Below are positions 16,108 through 24,961 of a stretch of 64,000 nucleotides of DNA, in pieces. The notes under the pieces are model-generated. The model ran no database searches and was not told where the DNA came from. It saw nothing but the letters and a program-made list of their open reading frames with translations. Made by a program: the position numbers and the translations under genes. Numbering within the stretch: the first letter of the stretch is position 1; each line of letters starts with the position of its first letter. Origin of the DNA: JAQTNA01 sp043743785 (GTDB taxonomy: Bacteria > Pseudomonadota > Gammaproteobacteria > Burkholderiales > Rhodocyclaceae); assembly GCA_043743785.1 (NCBI GenBank), contig JAYTVW010000088.1, positions 1 through 64,000 on the forward strand, read 5' to 3'.

Positions 16108-18264
16108 ATGAATGCGAATTTGAAACGCGTGCTCTGGATGATCGCGGCCATCCTGCCCATGCTGGCGGTGACGGGTGCCATCGGGGGCTTCCTGTGGGGT
16201 GATTTGTTGGACAGCGAGCGCCAGACGCTGGCGGCCATGATGACGCCGCGGGCCGGGCTGGTGGTGATGGTGCTGGTGGTGGTGGGCGGCGCGGCCCTGG
16301 CGGTGGCCGGAGGCTTGTTCCAGAACTACGTGGCGGCGCCGATGGCAATGGCCGAACTGACCCGCTTGATGCTCGACGCCAACCGGGAAAAGCGCCTGGA
16401 GCACAAGGGTGGCGGTGAACTGGCGGGCCTGGTGCGGGCCATCAACGACCTGGCGGATCAGCGCGATGCCCTGCAGCGGGACGTGGAGGAGCAAATCCGC
16501 GTCGCCAAGATGTCGGTGGAGGAAGAGAAGAACCGGCTGGCGGCCCTCATGTCCGAGCTTTCCCAGAGCGTGGTGGTGTGCAACCTGGATGGGCGCATCC
16601 TGCTCTATAACAACCGGGCCCGGCTGCAGTTCCAGACCCTGGCGGACACGGGCAGCGGCGCCCTGATTGGCCTTGGGCGCTCTATTTTCACGGTGTTCGA
16701 ACGCAACCTGCTGACCCATGCCCTGGAAAATCTCCAGCATCGCCTGAAGCGGGGCGGCTCCGCGCCAGTGGCCAACTTCGTCACCACCACCCGCACCGGC
16801 CAGTTGCTGCGGGCCCAGATGGCGCCGGTGCTAGCGGCCCAGGACGAGGAGGGCGCGCGCAACATGAGCGGCTACGTGCTCATGCTGGAAAACATTACCA
16901 AGAGCTTTGAAACCGAGACCCAGCGGGACCAGATGCTGCAGTCCCTCACCGAAGGCAGCCGGGCCTCCCTGGCGAATATTCGGGCGGCGGTGGAAACCCT
17001 GCACGATTACCCGGACATGGAGGCGGATCAACGGGACCGTTTCGTCATGGTCATCGGCGAGGAAGTGCGCAATCTCAGCGGCCGCCTGGACCAGACCATG
17101 TCCGACCACGCGGATACCATGAAGGTGCGCTGGCCCCTGGAGGAAATGCTCGGCACCGACCTCATTTCCGCAGCCCAGCGGCGCATCGAGTCCAAGGTGG
17201 CCATCCGCACCAAGGTTGAGGAAGTAGATGAAACTCTGTGGGTCAAGGTGGACAGTTTCTCGCTGCTGCAGGCCCTCAGCTACCTGGCGACCCGGCTGCA
17301 CGACGAATTCGAAGTGCGGGAAGTGCGTTTCCGCCTGAAATCCGAAGGCCGCATGGCCCACCTGGATCTGGTCTGGTACGGCGCCACCGTGTCCACCGAA
17401 ACCTTCATGGCCTGGGACATGGACCCCATGAGCCTGGGGGGCGAGAACAGTCCCCTGACCTTGCGGGAAGTCACGGATCGACACGGCGGCGAACTTTGGT
17501 ACAAGGTCGAGAAAGTGGCCCACCGTTCCTATTTCCGCCTGCTCATTCCGGTGGCCGTGCCCCAGGAAAACATGGCGACTGCGGCGGTCATGAAAAATGA
17601 CAGCCGCCCCGAGTATTACGACTTCGACTTGTTCCGCCAGGGCGAGCACACCCATCACCTGGACGACCGGCGCCTCACGGACATGACGTTCACGGTTTTC
17701 GACACCGAAACCACCGGCCTCAACCCGGCGGACGGCGACGAGATCATCCAGATCGGCGCCGTGCGCATCGTGAACAACCGGCTCTTGAAAAACGAGAGCA
17801 TGGACCAGCTGGTGGACCCGCAGCGGCCCTTGCGGCCCGAATCCATTCCCATTCACGGCATCACGGAAGACATGGTGGCGGGACAGCCCATCCTGGCCAC
17901 GGTGCTGCCGAATTTCCATCAGTTCTGTGAGGAAACCGTGCTCGTGGCCCATAATGCCGCGTTCGACATGCGCTTCCTGCAGTTGAAGGAAGCCTCCCTG
18001 GGCATACGCTTCGAGCATCCGGTGCTGGATACCCTGCTGCTCTCGGCGGTCATCCACCCGAACCAGGAATCCCACAAGCTGGAAGCTATCGCCGAACGCC
18101 TGGGCATTAACATCGTCGGCCGCCACACGGCCCTGGGCGATGCGATTGTCACGGGCGAAGTCTTTCTGAAAATGATTCCGCTGCTGGCCGACATGGGTAT
18201 CCATACCCTGCGGGAAGCTCAGGAAGCTGCTCAGAAAACCTATTACGCCCGCGTCAAGTATTGA
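16108..18264 (+). CDS. Membrane pseudokinase-like sensor fused to a DEDDh 3'-5' exonuclease
   Basis: A 718-residue fusion. Two TM helices (about 10-30 and 49-70) and a HAMP-like linker lead to a PAS-like domain (about 147-265). Next is a kinase-like region (about 270-495) without a phospho-acceptor His (SRASLANIRAAV replaces the usual SHELRTPL) and without clear ATP-binding N or G boxes. The C-terminal domain (about 525-700) is a DnaQ-type exonuclease with all five DEDDh residues: D532, E534 (FDTETTGL), D620 (HNAAFD), H673 and D678 (HTALGD). Related proteins sit beside CBS/DUF294 genes and acetate-type symporters in several proteobacteria as I recall. The substrate is unknown; the PAS and membrane parts suggest a signal-gated nuclease or phosphodiesterase. 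Confidence 0.85.
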   Translation: MNANLKRVLWMIAAILPMLAVTGAIGGFLWGDLLDSERQTLAAMMTPRAGLVVMVLVVVGGAALAVAGGLFQNYVAAPMAMAELTRLMLDANREKRLEHKGGGELAGLVRAINDLADQRDALQRDVEEQIRVAKMSVEEEKNRLAALMSELSQSVVVCNLDGRILLYNNRARLQFQTLADTGSGALIGLGRSIFTVFERNLLTHALENLQHRLKRGGSAPVANFVTTTRTGQLLRAQMAPVLAAQDEEGARNMSGYVLMLENITKSFETETQRDQMLQSLTEGSRASLANIRAAVETLHDYPDMEADQRDRFVMVIGEEVRNLSGRLDQTMSDHADTMKVRWPLEEMLGTDLISAAQRRIESKVAIRTKVEEVDETLWVKVDSFSLLQALSYLATRLHDEFEVREVRFRLKSEGRMAHLDLVWYGATVSTETFMAWDMDPMSLGGENSPLTLREVTDRHGGELWYKVEKVAHRSYFRLLIPVAVPQENMATAAVMKNDSRPEYYDFDLFRQGEHTHHLDDRRLTDMTFTVFDTETTGLNPADGDEIIQIGAVRIVNNRLLKNESMDQLVDPQRPLRPESIPIHGITEDMVAGQPILATVLPNFHQFCEETVLVAHNAAFDMRFLQLKEASLGIRFEHPVLDTLLLSAVIHPNQESHKLEAIAERLGINIVGRHTALGDAIVTGEVFLKMIPLLADMGIHTLREAQEAAQKTYYARVKY

Positions 18265-18275
18265 GCCTCGCCATC

Positions 18276-19739
18276 ATGGAAACATCTGTAAATACCCAAG
18301 CGTCCAGTTCTTCCGACGAAAGCCCCATGTACAGCCCCTTGTCGAGCCTGATTCGTCGCAAGCCGGTGACGATTTCACCCGAGGCCAGCGTGCTGGATAC
18401 CCTGCAGGCCATGGATCAGGGCCGGGTCGGCTCCATTATCATCGCCCATCCGGAAACCGAGGCGCCCCTGGGCATTTTCACCTTGCAGGACTTGCTGCGT
18501 CGGGTGGTCTTGAAGGACTGCGAACTCAGCCAGCCCGTCTCGAACGTCATGACCTCCAAGCTGGTGTCCCTGAAGCCCCACGCCACGGCCCATCAGGCGG
18601 CCCTGACCCTGGCGCGCCACAACCTGCGCCACGTACTGGTGACGGATGACCAGGGCCGGCTGGTGGGCATCGTCTCCCAGAGCGACCTGTTCGCCCTGCA
18701 GCGGGGTGGCCTGAAGGACATCAGCACCGCCATCCGCTCCGCCAAGGACATCCCGGCCCTGAAGTTTGCCGCCGAGGAAATCCGCCGCGTCGCCACCAAC
18801 ATGCTCATCCAGGGGGGCGGCGCCGAGGCCCTGATGCATTTCATTTCCACCCTGAACGACCTGATCACCCTGCGCGTCATTGAGCTTACCCAGCCACAAT
18901 TCGATCTGCCCAAGGTGAAGTGGTGCTGGCTGGTACTGGGTTCGGAAGGTCGCCTGGAGCAGACACTCACCACGGACCAGGACAATGGCCTGATTTTCGA
19001 GGCAGACGGGGGCGACGAGGAAGCCATCCGCCAGGGTTTTCTGCCCTTCGCCCAGGAAGTGAACAAGCACCTGGATACCTGCGGCTTTCCCCTGTGCAAG
19101 GGCAACATCATGGCGGGCAATCCGGAATGGTGCCTGTCCTATGAGGAATGGCGGCGCAAGTTTGCCGGCTGGATCAACGAGACCCAGCCTGCGGCCCTGC
19201 TGAATTGCTCCATCTTTTTTGATTTCCGTCCCCTGCATGGCGAGGAATCCCTGGTCAACCGCCTGCGGGAGTGGCTGCTGTCCACGGTGCCGGCCAATCC
19301 GGTGTTCCTGCGTCAGATGTCCGTGGTGGCCCTGCAGTGCAATCCCCCCCTGGGCCTCATCCGCGACTTCACCTTCGATGGGTCCAAGGAGTTTCCCCAC
19401 ACCATCGAACTCAAGATGTATGGCGCCCGGCCTTTCGTGGACGCGGCACGCATCCTGAGCCTGGCCCACGGCGTGGGGGAAACCGGCACGGCCCAGCGTC
19501 TCAAGGGTGTGGCGGAGCGGGTGCATTTCGCCAAGGATGACCTGCATGCCATCATCGAAGGCTTCGAGTTCATCCAGATCCTGCGCCTGCGGCACCAGAA
19601 CGAACTGGCTGGGGAGGAAGCCGGCGCTAACCGGGTGAATCCGAACGATCTGAACGAACTGGATCGCCACATTCTCAAGGAAGCCTTCAAGCAGGCCAAG
19701 AAGCTGCAGCAGCGCCTGCAGCTCGAGTACCGCATCTGA
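18276..19739 (+). CDS. CBS-pair and DUF294 GlnD-like nucleotidyltransferase
   Basis: A 487-residue cytoplasmic protein. Two CBS repeats (about 20-145), which usually bind adenine nucleotides, precede a DUF294 nucleotidyltransferase domain. The catalytic motif is VLGSEGRLEQTLTTDQDNGL, with the Gly-Ser loop and two Asp as in GlnD. A helical DUF294_C region follows to the end. It may nucleotidylate a protein or make a small nucleotide under energy-charge control. A TTG at 18261 overlaps the exonuclease stop and is an alternative start; ATG 18276 is preferred. Tight coupling to the exonuclease suggests forward and reverse enzymes of one modification. Confidence 0.87.
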   Translation: METSVNTQASSSSDESPMYSPLSSLIRRKPVTISPEASVLDTLQAMDQGRVGSIIIAHPETEAPLGIFTLQDLLRRVVLKDCELSQPVSNVMTSKLVSLKPHATAHQAALTLARHNLRHVLVTDDQGRLVGIVSQSDLFALQRGGLKDISTAIRSAKDIPALKFAAEEIRRVATNMLIQGGGAEALMHFISTLNDLITLRVIELTQPQFDLPKVKWCWLVLGSEGRLEQTLTTDQDNGLIFEADGGDEEAIRQGFLPFAQEVNKHLDTCGFPLCKGNIMAGNPEWCLSYEEWRRKFAGWINETQPAALLNCSIFFDFRPLHGEESLVNRLREWLLSTVPANPVFLRQMSVVALQCNPPLGLIRDFTFDGSKEFPHTIELKMYGARPFVDAARILSLAHGVGETGTAQRLKGVAERVHFAKDDLHAIIEGFEFIQILRLRHQNELAGEEAGANRVNPNDLNELDRHILKEAFKQAKKLQQRLQLEYRI

Positions 19740-19750
19740 CAGCAACGGCC

Positions 19751-20011
19751 ATGAGGAGCACGCGTAGCCGCTACTGGCGCCGCACCCTGTGGCTTACCGG
19801 GAGCCTGCTGCTCCTGTGGCTGGCGGTGACGGTGCTGCCGGTGTGGTTCGCAGTGGATCTCAATCGCCAGCGCTTCCTGGGCTGGCCCCTGGGCTACTAC
19901 ATGGCGGCCCAGGGTTCCCTGTTGGTTTACCTGGCCATCGTCGGATTCTATGGCTGGGTAATGGACCGCCTGGAGCGGCCCGACCCGGCGCAAGGCCTGA
20001 AGGACGCCTGA
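19751..20011 (+). CDS. DUF4212 small subunit of a sodium:solute symporter
   Basis: An 86-residue membrane protein with two helices (about 13-35 and 48-72) and the DUF4212 pattern YWRRTLWLTGSLLLLWLAVT and FLGWPLGYYMAAQG. DUF4212 proteins are encoded just before VC_2705-type symporters, which is exactly the case here: the next start is 1 base after this stop. It is probably needed for assembly or activity of that permease. Confidence 0.9.
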   Translation: MRSTRSRYWRRTLWLTGSLLLLWLAVTVLPVWFAVDLNRQRFLGWPLGYYMAAQGSLLVYLAIVGFYGWVMDRLERPDPAQGLKDA

Positions 20012-20012
20012 C

Positions 20013-22037
20013 ATGGGTCTCCGCACACTTCTGCGTCACCGCCTGACGCGCAGTTACCTACTGTATACCAGCGCTTTTCTGGTCTTCATGGCCCTCTTGG
20101 GGGGGGCGGAGGCGGCCGGCATGTCCCGGCGCTGGCTGGGCAATATTTTTCTTTTCGCCGTCTTCGTGCACTACGCCGGCATCGGTGTCATCACCCGCAC
20201 GGCAGACGTCTCCGAATTCTACGTGGCCGGGCGTCGGATACCCGCCCTGGTGAACGGCATGGCCACGGCCGGCGACTGGTTGAGCGCCGCCTCCTTCATT
20301 GGCCTGGCCGGCACCCTGTATGTTTCCGGCTACCAGGGGCTGGCCTTCGTCATGGGCTGGACGGGGGGCTACTGTCTGGTAGCGCTGCTCCTGGCACCCT
20401 ATCTGCGGCGCTTCGGCCAGTTCACCATCCCGGATTTTCTCGCTGCCCGCTATGGCGGCAACCTGGCCCGTTTCATCGGCGTGGCGGCCACCCTGTTGGC
20501 CTCCTTTACCTACGTGGTCGCCCAGATCTACGGTGTCGGCCTGATTACCAGCCGTTTCATCGGCATCGACTTCCAGGTGGGCATATTCATCGGCCTGGCG
20601 GGCATCCTGGTGTGTTCCTTTCTCGGCGGCATGCGTGCCGTGACCTGGACCCAGGTAGTGCAATACCTCATTCTGTTCCTGGCCTTCATGCTGCCGGTAG
20701 TCATGATGGCGTACAAGGCGACGGGCCTGCCCATTCCCCAGGTGGCCTACGGGCGGGTCATGGAACAGCTGGCGGCCCGGGAGCAGACCCTGCTCAATGA
20801 TCCCCACGAGATCGAGGTGCGCAAATACTACCGGGGGCAGGCCGACGCCTTTGCGGCACGCATGGCCCGGCTGCCGGCTTCCCTGGAGGAGGACCGGGCG
20901 GCCTTGGGCCGGCGGGCGCAGGAACTGCGCATGGAAAATGCCTCCGCCCGGGAAATCGCGGCGGCGGAGCATGCCCTCAAGAGCCTGCCACGGGACGAGG
21001 ACGACGCCCTGGTGAAATGGTCCCGGGCCAGGAGCGAGAACCTGGTGAAGGCCCAGGCGCCCCAGTCCCATGCGGAAGCTTTCCCGTCCGGCAGCGGCAA
21101 GGCGGCGGAGTCGGCCCGGCGTAATTTCCTCGCTTTGGTGGTCTGCCTCATGGTGGGCACCGCCGCGCTGCCCCATGTGCTCATGCGCTACTACACCACG
21201 CCCAGCGTAGCGGAGGCGCGACGGTCGGTGACCTGGGGCTTGTTCTTCATCGTCATCCTCTACCTGACCGCGCCGGCCTACGCGGTGTTTGCCAAGTGGC
21301 AGATATTGAGCGAACTCGTCGGCTCCAGCCTGTCGGCCCTGCCGCCTTGGGTGTCGGCCTGGGGCAAGATGGGCATGCTGCACATCGAGGATGTGAATCA
21401 CGATGGCGTGATCCAGTTCGCGGAACTGACCCTCAATCCGGACATGCTGGTGCTGGCGGCGCCGGAAATCGCCGGCCTGCCCTACATCGTCACCGGCCTG
21501 GTGGCGGCCGGGGGACTGGCGGCGGCTCTGACCACGGCGGACAACCTGCTCCTGACCATAGCCAATGCCCTGTCCCACGACCTGTATTACAAGATACTGG
21601 CGCCCCGCTCATCCACCCAGCGCCGCTTGGTGGTGGCCAAGTCGCTACTGCTTATCGTGGCCATGCTGGCGGCCTGGGTGGCGTCGATGAAGCCCGACAA
21701 TATTCTGTTCATGGTCGGCATGGCCTTCTCCGTGGCCGGCGCCTCGTTCTTTCCGGCCCTGGTCTGTGGCATTTTCTGGCGTCGCGCCAACAAGTGGGGT
21801 GCCGTCAGCGGCATGCTCACCGGGCTGTTCGTCACCTTGTATTACCTGATCCTGACCCATCCCTTCTTCGGCGGTGATTTGGGGGCCGCCTGGTTCGACA
21901 TCGAACCCGTAGCGGCCGGTATATTCGGCATTCCGGCCGGCCTCACGGTGTTGGTGGTGGTCAGCCTCGTCACGCCCAGGCCGCCCTCGGAGGTGCTGGA
22001 TCTGGTGGCCCGGGTGCGCCGCTCCGGGGACTGTTAG
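20013..22037 (+). CDS. VC_2705-type sodium:solute symporter, probable acetate permease
   Basis: A 674-residue inner-membrane permease of the SSS family with about 13 helices. The VC_2705 subgroup differs from ActP by a long hydrophilic insert, seen here at about 245-365 and rich in Arg/Glu/Ala. The SSS core includes EFYVAGRRIPALVNGMATAGDW and the LTTADNLLLTIANALSHDLYY helix. Position downstream of acs, the CrbS-like sensor and DUF4212 argues for acetate or another short-chain monocarboxylate. Transport itself cannot be proven from sequence. Confidence 0.9.
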   Translation: MGLRTLLRHRLTRSYLLYTSAFLVFMALLGGAEAAGMSRRWLGNIFLFAVFVHYAGIGVITRTADVSEFYVAGRRIPALVNGMATAGDWLSAASFIGLAGTLYVSGYQGLAFVMGWTGGYCLVALLLAPYLRRFGQFTIPDFLAARYGGNLARFIGVAATLLASFTYVVAQIYGVGLITSRFIGIDFQVGIFIGLAGILVCSFLGGMRAVTWTQVVQYLILFLAFMLPVVMMAYKATGLPIPQVAYGRVMEQLAAREQTLLNDPHEIEVRKYYRGQADAFAARMARLPASLEEDRAALGRRAQELRMENASAREIAAAEHALKSLPRDEDDALVKWSRARSENLVKAQAPQSHAEAFPSGSGKAAESARRNFLALVVCLMVGTAALPHVLMRYYTTPSVAEARRSVTWGLFFIVILYLTAPAYAVFAKWQILSELVGSSLSALPPWVSAWGKMGMLHIEDVNHDGVIQFAELTLNPDMLVLAAPEIAGLPYIVTGLVAAGGLAAALTTADNLLLTIANALSHDLYYKILAPRSSTQRRLVVAKSLLLIVAMLAAWVASMKPDNILFMVGMAFSVAGASFFPALVCGIFWRRANKWGAVSGMLTGLFVTLYYLILTHPFFGGDLGAAWFDIEPVAAGIFGIPAGLTVLVVVSLVTPRPPSEVLDLVARVRRSGDC

Positions 22038-22123
22038 CCGCAGATATTCCAGGCCAGACCGCCCGCCAGGAGAGGCCTGCAAAAATTAAATAGGGAAGCC
22101 CTTCCCATTTCTTTAATCTTCGC

Positions 22124-22129
22124 TATAAT
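22124..22129 (+). promoter_or_regulatory. -10 element of the tRNA-Ser promoter
   Basis: A perfect TATAAT lies 13 bases before the mature tRNA 5' end, followed by a GCGC discriminator typical of stable RNA promoters. The base positions for a -35 at 17-base spacing read CTTCCC, a weak match. Confidence 0.65.
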
Positions 22130-22142
22130 GCGCGGCTTCCGC

Positions 22143-22233
22143 GGAGAGGTGGATGAGTGGTTTAAGTCGCACGCCTGGAAAGCGTGTTTAGGATAATATC
22201 CTAACGCGGGTTCGAATCCCGCCCTCTCCGCCA
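22143..22233 (+). tRNA. tRNA-Ser (anticodon GGA)
   Basis: The acceptor stem GGAGAGG pairs with CCTCTCC, with discriminator G and an encoded CCA. The anticodon loop CTGGAAA sits on the CACGC/GCGTG stem and gives anticodon GGA for UCC and UCU codons. The long variable arm (TTAGGAT...ATCCTAA) marks it as a class II serine tRNA, and GGTTCGAATCC is the T-arm. The gene is 91 bases with CCA. Confidence 0.97.
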
Positions 22234-22240
22234 CGGATCA

Positions 22241-22277
22241 AAAAGCCCTGATTCAACAATCAGGGCTTTGTTTTTTT
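22241..22277 (+). terminator. Intrinsic terminator of tRNA-Ser
   Basis: A perfect 12-bp stem (AAAGCCCTGATT with AATCAGGGCTTT) with a CAAC loop is followed by GTTTTTTT. Confidence 0.93.
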
Positions 22278-22420
22278 GGGTTTCCGGTTCGTATACGACG
22301 GTGCCTGTTCATGCCCTGCAGGCACCCCGCCTGTGACACCGCGTCTTGCATTGCCTTCCCTGCTGCCCTGCACGGGTGCCGGGCGTTGCTTGCCCGATGT
22401 TTCAGACCAAGGAGATCAAC

Positions 22421-22777
22421 GTGGCGAAAGCTATCCAACGTGTCGAACTGAACGCCTACTACTGGGTTCCCGTACATTGTCCCTTCTGTGGCATCCGGGT
22501 GATGGGGGCCGATCCTGTTGACGAGACGCGCATGACGCCTTGCTCTCACACTCTGTTCATCGCCCACGATGACGGTTTCGAGTTCCGCGACGAGCGCTTC
22601 GACGAGAACCTGGGTATCCAGGGCCTTGGCAGCGACGTCATGGACGGGCGCGCCGAAAGCATCGATGCCTTCACCGACAAGGTCAGCCTGCCGGACGCCA
22701 TCAAGGTGGCGGCCTATGCCGGCGCCCAGGCGGGGTTTGGTTCCTACTACGGTTTTGCGCCCCTGCACCAGGTGTGA
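22421..22777 (+). CDS. Small cysteine-containing hypothetical protein (118 residues)
   Basis: GTG 22421 is chosen because AAGGAG (22409-22414) lies 6 bases upstream; frames opening farther left lack a site. The product begins MAKAIQRVELNAYYWVPVHC and contains C20, C23 (HCPFCG) and C41-x-H43 (CSH), which could form a zinc site. The middle is acidic (DDGFEFRDERFDENLG) and the C-terminus is Gly/Tyr/Phe-rich. I do not recognise a family. It has its own intrinsic terminator, so it is probably a single-gene transcript. Confidence 0.75.
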   Translation: MAKAIQRVELNAYYWVPVHCPFCGIRVMGADPVDETRMTPCSHTLFIAHDDGFEFRDERFDENLGIQGLGSDVMDGRAESIDAFTDKVSLPDAIKVAAYAGAQAGFGSYYGFAPLHQV

Positions 22778-22812
22778 GGACGGCGGGCCTGGCGCCCGTC
22801 CGCAGGAAATTA

Positions 22813-22836
22813 AGGCCCGCCGCGTGCGGGCTTTTT
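22813..22836 (+). terminator. Intrinsic terminator
   Basis: A 6-bp stem GCCCGC/GCGGGC followed by TTTTT lies 36 bases after the stop of the 118-residue gene. Confidence 0.8.
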
Positions 22837-22931
22837 GTTGTGTTCCGGCGGCGTGAAGCAAGGCTTTCCGGGGCGGAGCCGGTTTCCCGTACAATTTGCC
22901 CCTTGCGGAAAGTCAGCCTGAAGAAGTCGTC

Positions 22932-23681
22932 GTGAAAAAAATCCCAGAAAACACGCGGGCCGTGGCGGCCCGGCCTGATCCGGAGGCAGCCACATTCCAG
23001 TTGAAGGCCTCCGAACTGAAAGGCCGCATTGCCGACCTGTCCGCGCGACAAGCCGAGATGGCGCAACTTGTTCATGATTTTCGCCAGGCCCAGAGTCGGG
23101 CCTTGAGCGAGATTTTGTCGGAATGCCTGGGGCTGCGGGTGGAATACCTGCGTCTCAAGGCGGCGAATTCGGGCCTGGCGGAAGACCTGGCGGCGGCCCG
23201 GGCTGCCGAGGCCGAATACGCCTCTTACCACCAGGTTCGCGCCGAGCCTGAACCCAGCCTGCGCTCCCTGGGGGAAGAGGAACAGGAGGAACTCCGTGCC
23301 CTCTATCGGGTCGCCGCCATGCGCTGCCACCCGGACCGGGTGGCGGATGAGGACAAGGCCAGCGCCCATGCCCGCTTCCTGAAACTCCAGGAAACCTATC
23401 GCCAGGGAGACCGGGCCGGGCTGCATCGCATCCTGCGGCAACTCGCCGAGGATGGCGAAGAACAGGCCCCGGGCGGCAAGGCCGAGTACCGGAAGATCAT
23501 TTCCGACCTCGGTGACGAGGCGGGTGATCTGATGCTGGCCATCCAGATGCTCCAGATGGACGAAACCTATCGCCAGGCCCTGGCGGTCGAGGACTGGGAT
23601 GCGTTGTTTGCGCCGGCCCGTGTCCGTTTCGAGGAGGAGTGCGAGATCCTGCGGGAACACATCCGAGTGCTTGCCGGCTGA
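22932..23681 (+). CDS. J-domain-like protein with N-terminal coiled coil
   Basis: A 249-residue protein. Residues about 15-100 form a long helical, probably coiled-coil segment. A J-domain-like region follows (about 115-165) with the HPD motif at H133 (LYRVAAMRCHPDRV) that stimulates DnaK-type ATPases. The C-terminal part is helical and acidic. There is no Gly/Phe-rich or zinc-finger region, so it is a type III J protein rather than DnaJ itself. GTG 22932 is chosen, with GAAGAAG 7 bases upstream; a TTG at 22896 is an alternative. Confidence 0.75.
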   Translation: MKKIPENTRAVAARPDPEAATFQLKASELKGRIADLSARQAEMAQLVHDFRQAQSRALSEILSECLGLRVEYLRLKAANSGLAEDLAAARAAEAEYASYHQVRAEPEPSLRSLGEEEQEELRALYRVAAMRCHPDRVADEDKASAHARFLKLQETYRQGDRAGLHRILRQLAEDGEEQAPGGKAEYRKIISDLGDEAGDLMLAIQMLQMDETYRQALAVEDWDALFAPARVRFEEECEILREHIRVLAG

Positions 23682-23818
23682 AATTCCGCCTGCAATGCTG
23701 GCTGTGTTGATCTTTGACAAACCAGGAAGCTGTCGATTACAGCAAAATTCCACGTTCTTAAAATGGTTTTCAGTCCTCGTTCCGCCCCGGTGCGATGCCT
23801 CCACGATGGATGACCCCA

Positions 23819-24961
23819 ATGGATAACATGCATCTGACCCCGATGGAACTTGAATCCATGCGGGAAATCCTGTCGGCCTGGCAAGCGGCGTTTCCGGACA
23901 TGGGGGTGCTGGCCCTGCTTCCCGAGGCCGAGAAGGACAGACTTCCCGTATTGCAGGCGGCCTGCCGGGAACTGGGCGTACCCCTGGCCGGGGGTATCTT
24001 CCCCGCGCTGGTGACTGAATCGGGTTTCATTAGCGATGGCGCATGGTTGCTGCGTCTCGACCACAGCATGCCGGCGATCCTGATCCCTGCCCTGAACGCG
24101 GGCGGTGGGGCCGCCGACAGGATTGCGGACGCCATCCAGCCCTTGTTGGCGTCGCAGGCGGATGAGGTGCCTACGCTCTACATGCTGTTCGACAGCCAAG
24201 TGCCGAACATCGCCTCTGTGCTGGAGGATCTTTACCTGCGTCTGTCGAACCGGGTGGCCTATGCTGGCGTCAACGCCGGGAGTGAAAGCTTCCAGCCCAT
24301 GCCCTGCCTGTTCGACAACGAGGGCCTTGTGGGTGACGGCGTCCTGTGCCTGCTGCTGTCCGGCATGGCGGGCACCGTGCTGCAACATGGCTACACCGCC
24401 CCCGAACAAGTCATGAGTGCCACGTCCACCAAGGGCAACTGCATTCGGCAGATCGACTGGCGGCCGGCTTTCGATGTCTATCGGGAGATTATCCGGACTG
24501 CCTACGGCATTGAGCTTACGCGGGAGAATTTTTACCAGTACGCCGTGCATTTTCCGGTCGGCATCCTGCGGGCCAGCGCCGAAGTGGTGGTACGTATCCC
24601 GGTGGCCCTGACGGAAGACGGATCCTTGTTCTGCGTGGGGGAGGTGCCGGAAAACTCGTTCCTGGTGCTTCTCAAGGCGCCGGATGTGGCCGGCGGGCAC
24701 TGCATCCAGGATCTTGCGGCCAGCCTGGGTGAGCTCAACGGCGCCATGCTGGCGCGGCCCTTGCTGGCCTTCTACTGTGCGGGGCGACGCATGCACCTGG
24801 GTCCGTCGGCCGTCACGGAACTGGGGGAACTGGCGCTGGCCACCGGTGCCCATCCCATCGCCGGGGCACTCTCCCTGGGGGAAATCGGCAGCACCCATGA
24901 GTGGGGCTATCCCATGTTTCACAACGCCACCCTGGTGTGTACGCCCTGGGGCATGCCATGA
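23819..24961 (+). CDS. FIST-domain sensor protein (NosP-like)
   Basis: A 380-residue soluble protein with FIST-N (about 20-215) and FIST-C (about 220-365) domains. Several FIST proteins encoded beside kinases (NosP family) bind heme and sense nitric oxide, and they control the neighbouring kinase. Here the stop overlaps the kinase start by 4 bases (ATGA), so co-translation and direct interaction are likely. Heme binding is inferred from context; no single ligand can be named safely. Start codons at 23795, 23810 and 23828 are also in frame, and no ribosome binding site decides between them. Confidence 0.82.
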   Translation: MDNMHLTPMELESMREILSAWQAAFPDMGVLALLPEAEKDRLPVLQAACRELGVPLAGGIFPALVTESGFISDGAWLLRLDHSMPAILIPALNAGGGAADRIADAIQPLLASQADEVPTLYMLFDSQVPNIASVLEDLYLRLSNRVAYAGVNAGSESFQPMPCLFDNEGLVGDGVLCLLLSGMAGTVLQHGYTAPEQVMSATSTKGNCIRQIDWRPAFDVYREIIRTAYGIELTRENFYQYAVHFPVGILRASAEVVVRIPVALTEDGSLFCVGEVPENSFLVLLKAPDVAGGHCIQDLAASLGELNGAMLARPLLAFYCAGRRMHLGPSAVTELGELALATGAHPIAGALSLGEIGSTHEWGYPMFHNATLVCTPWGMP

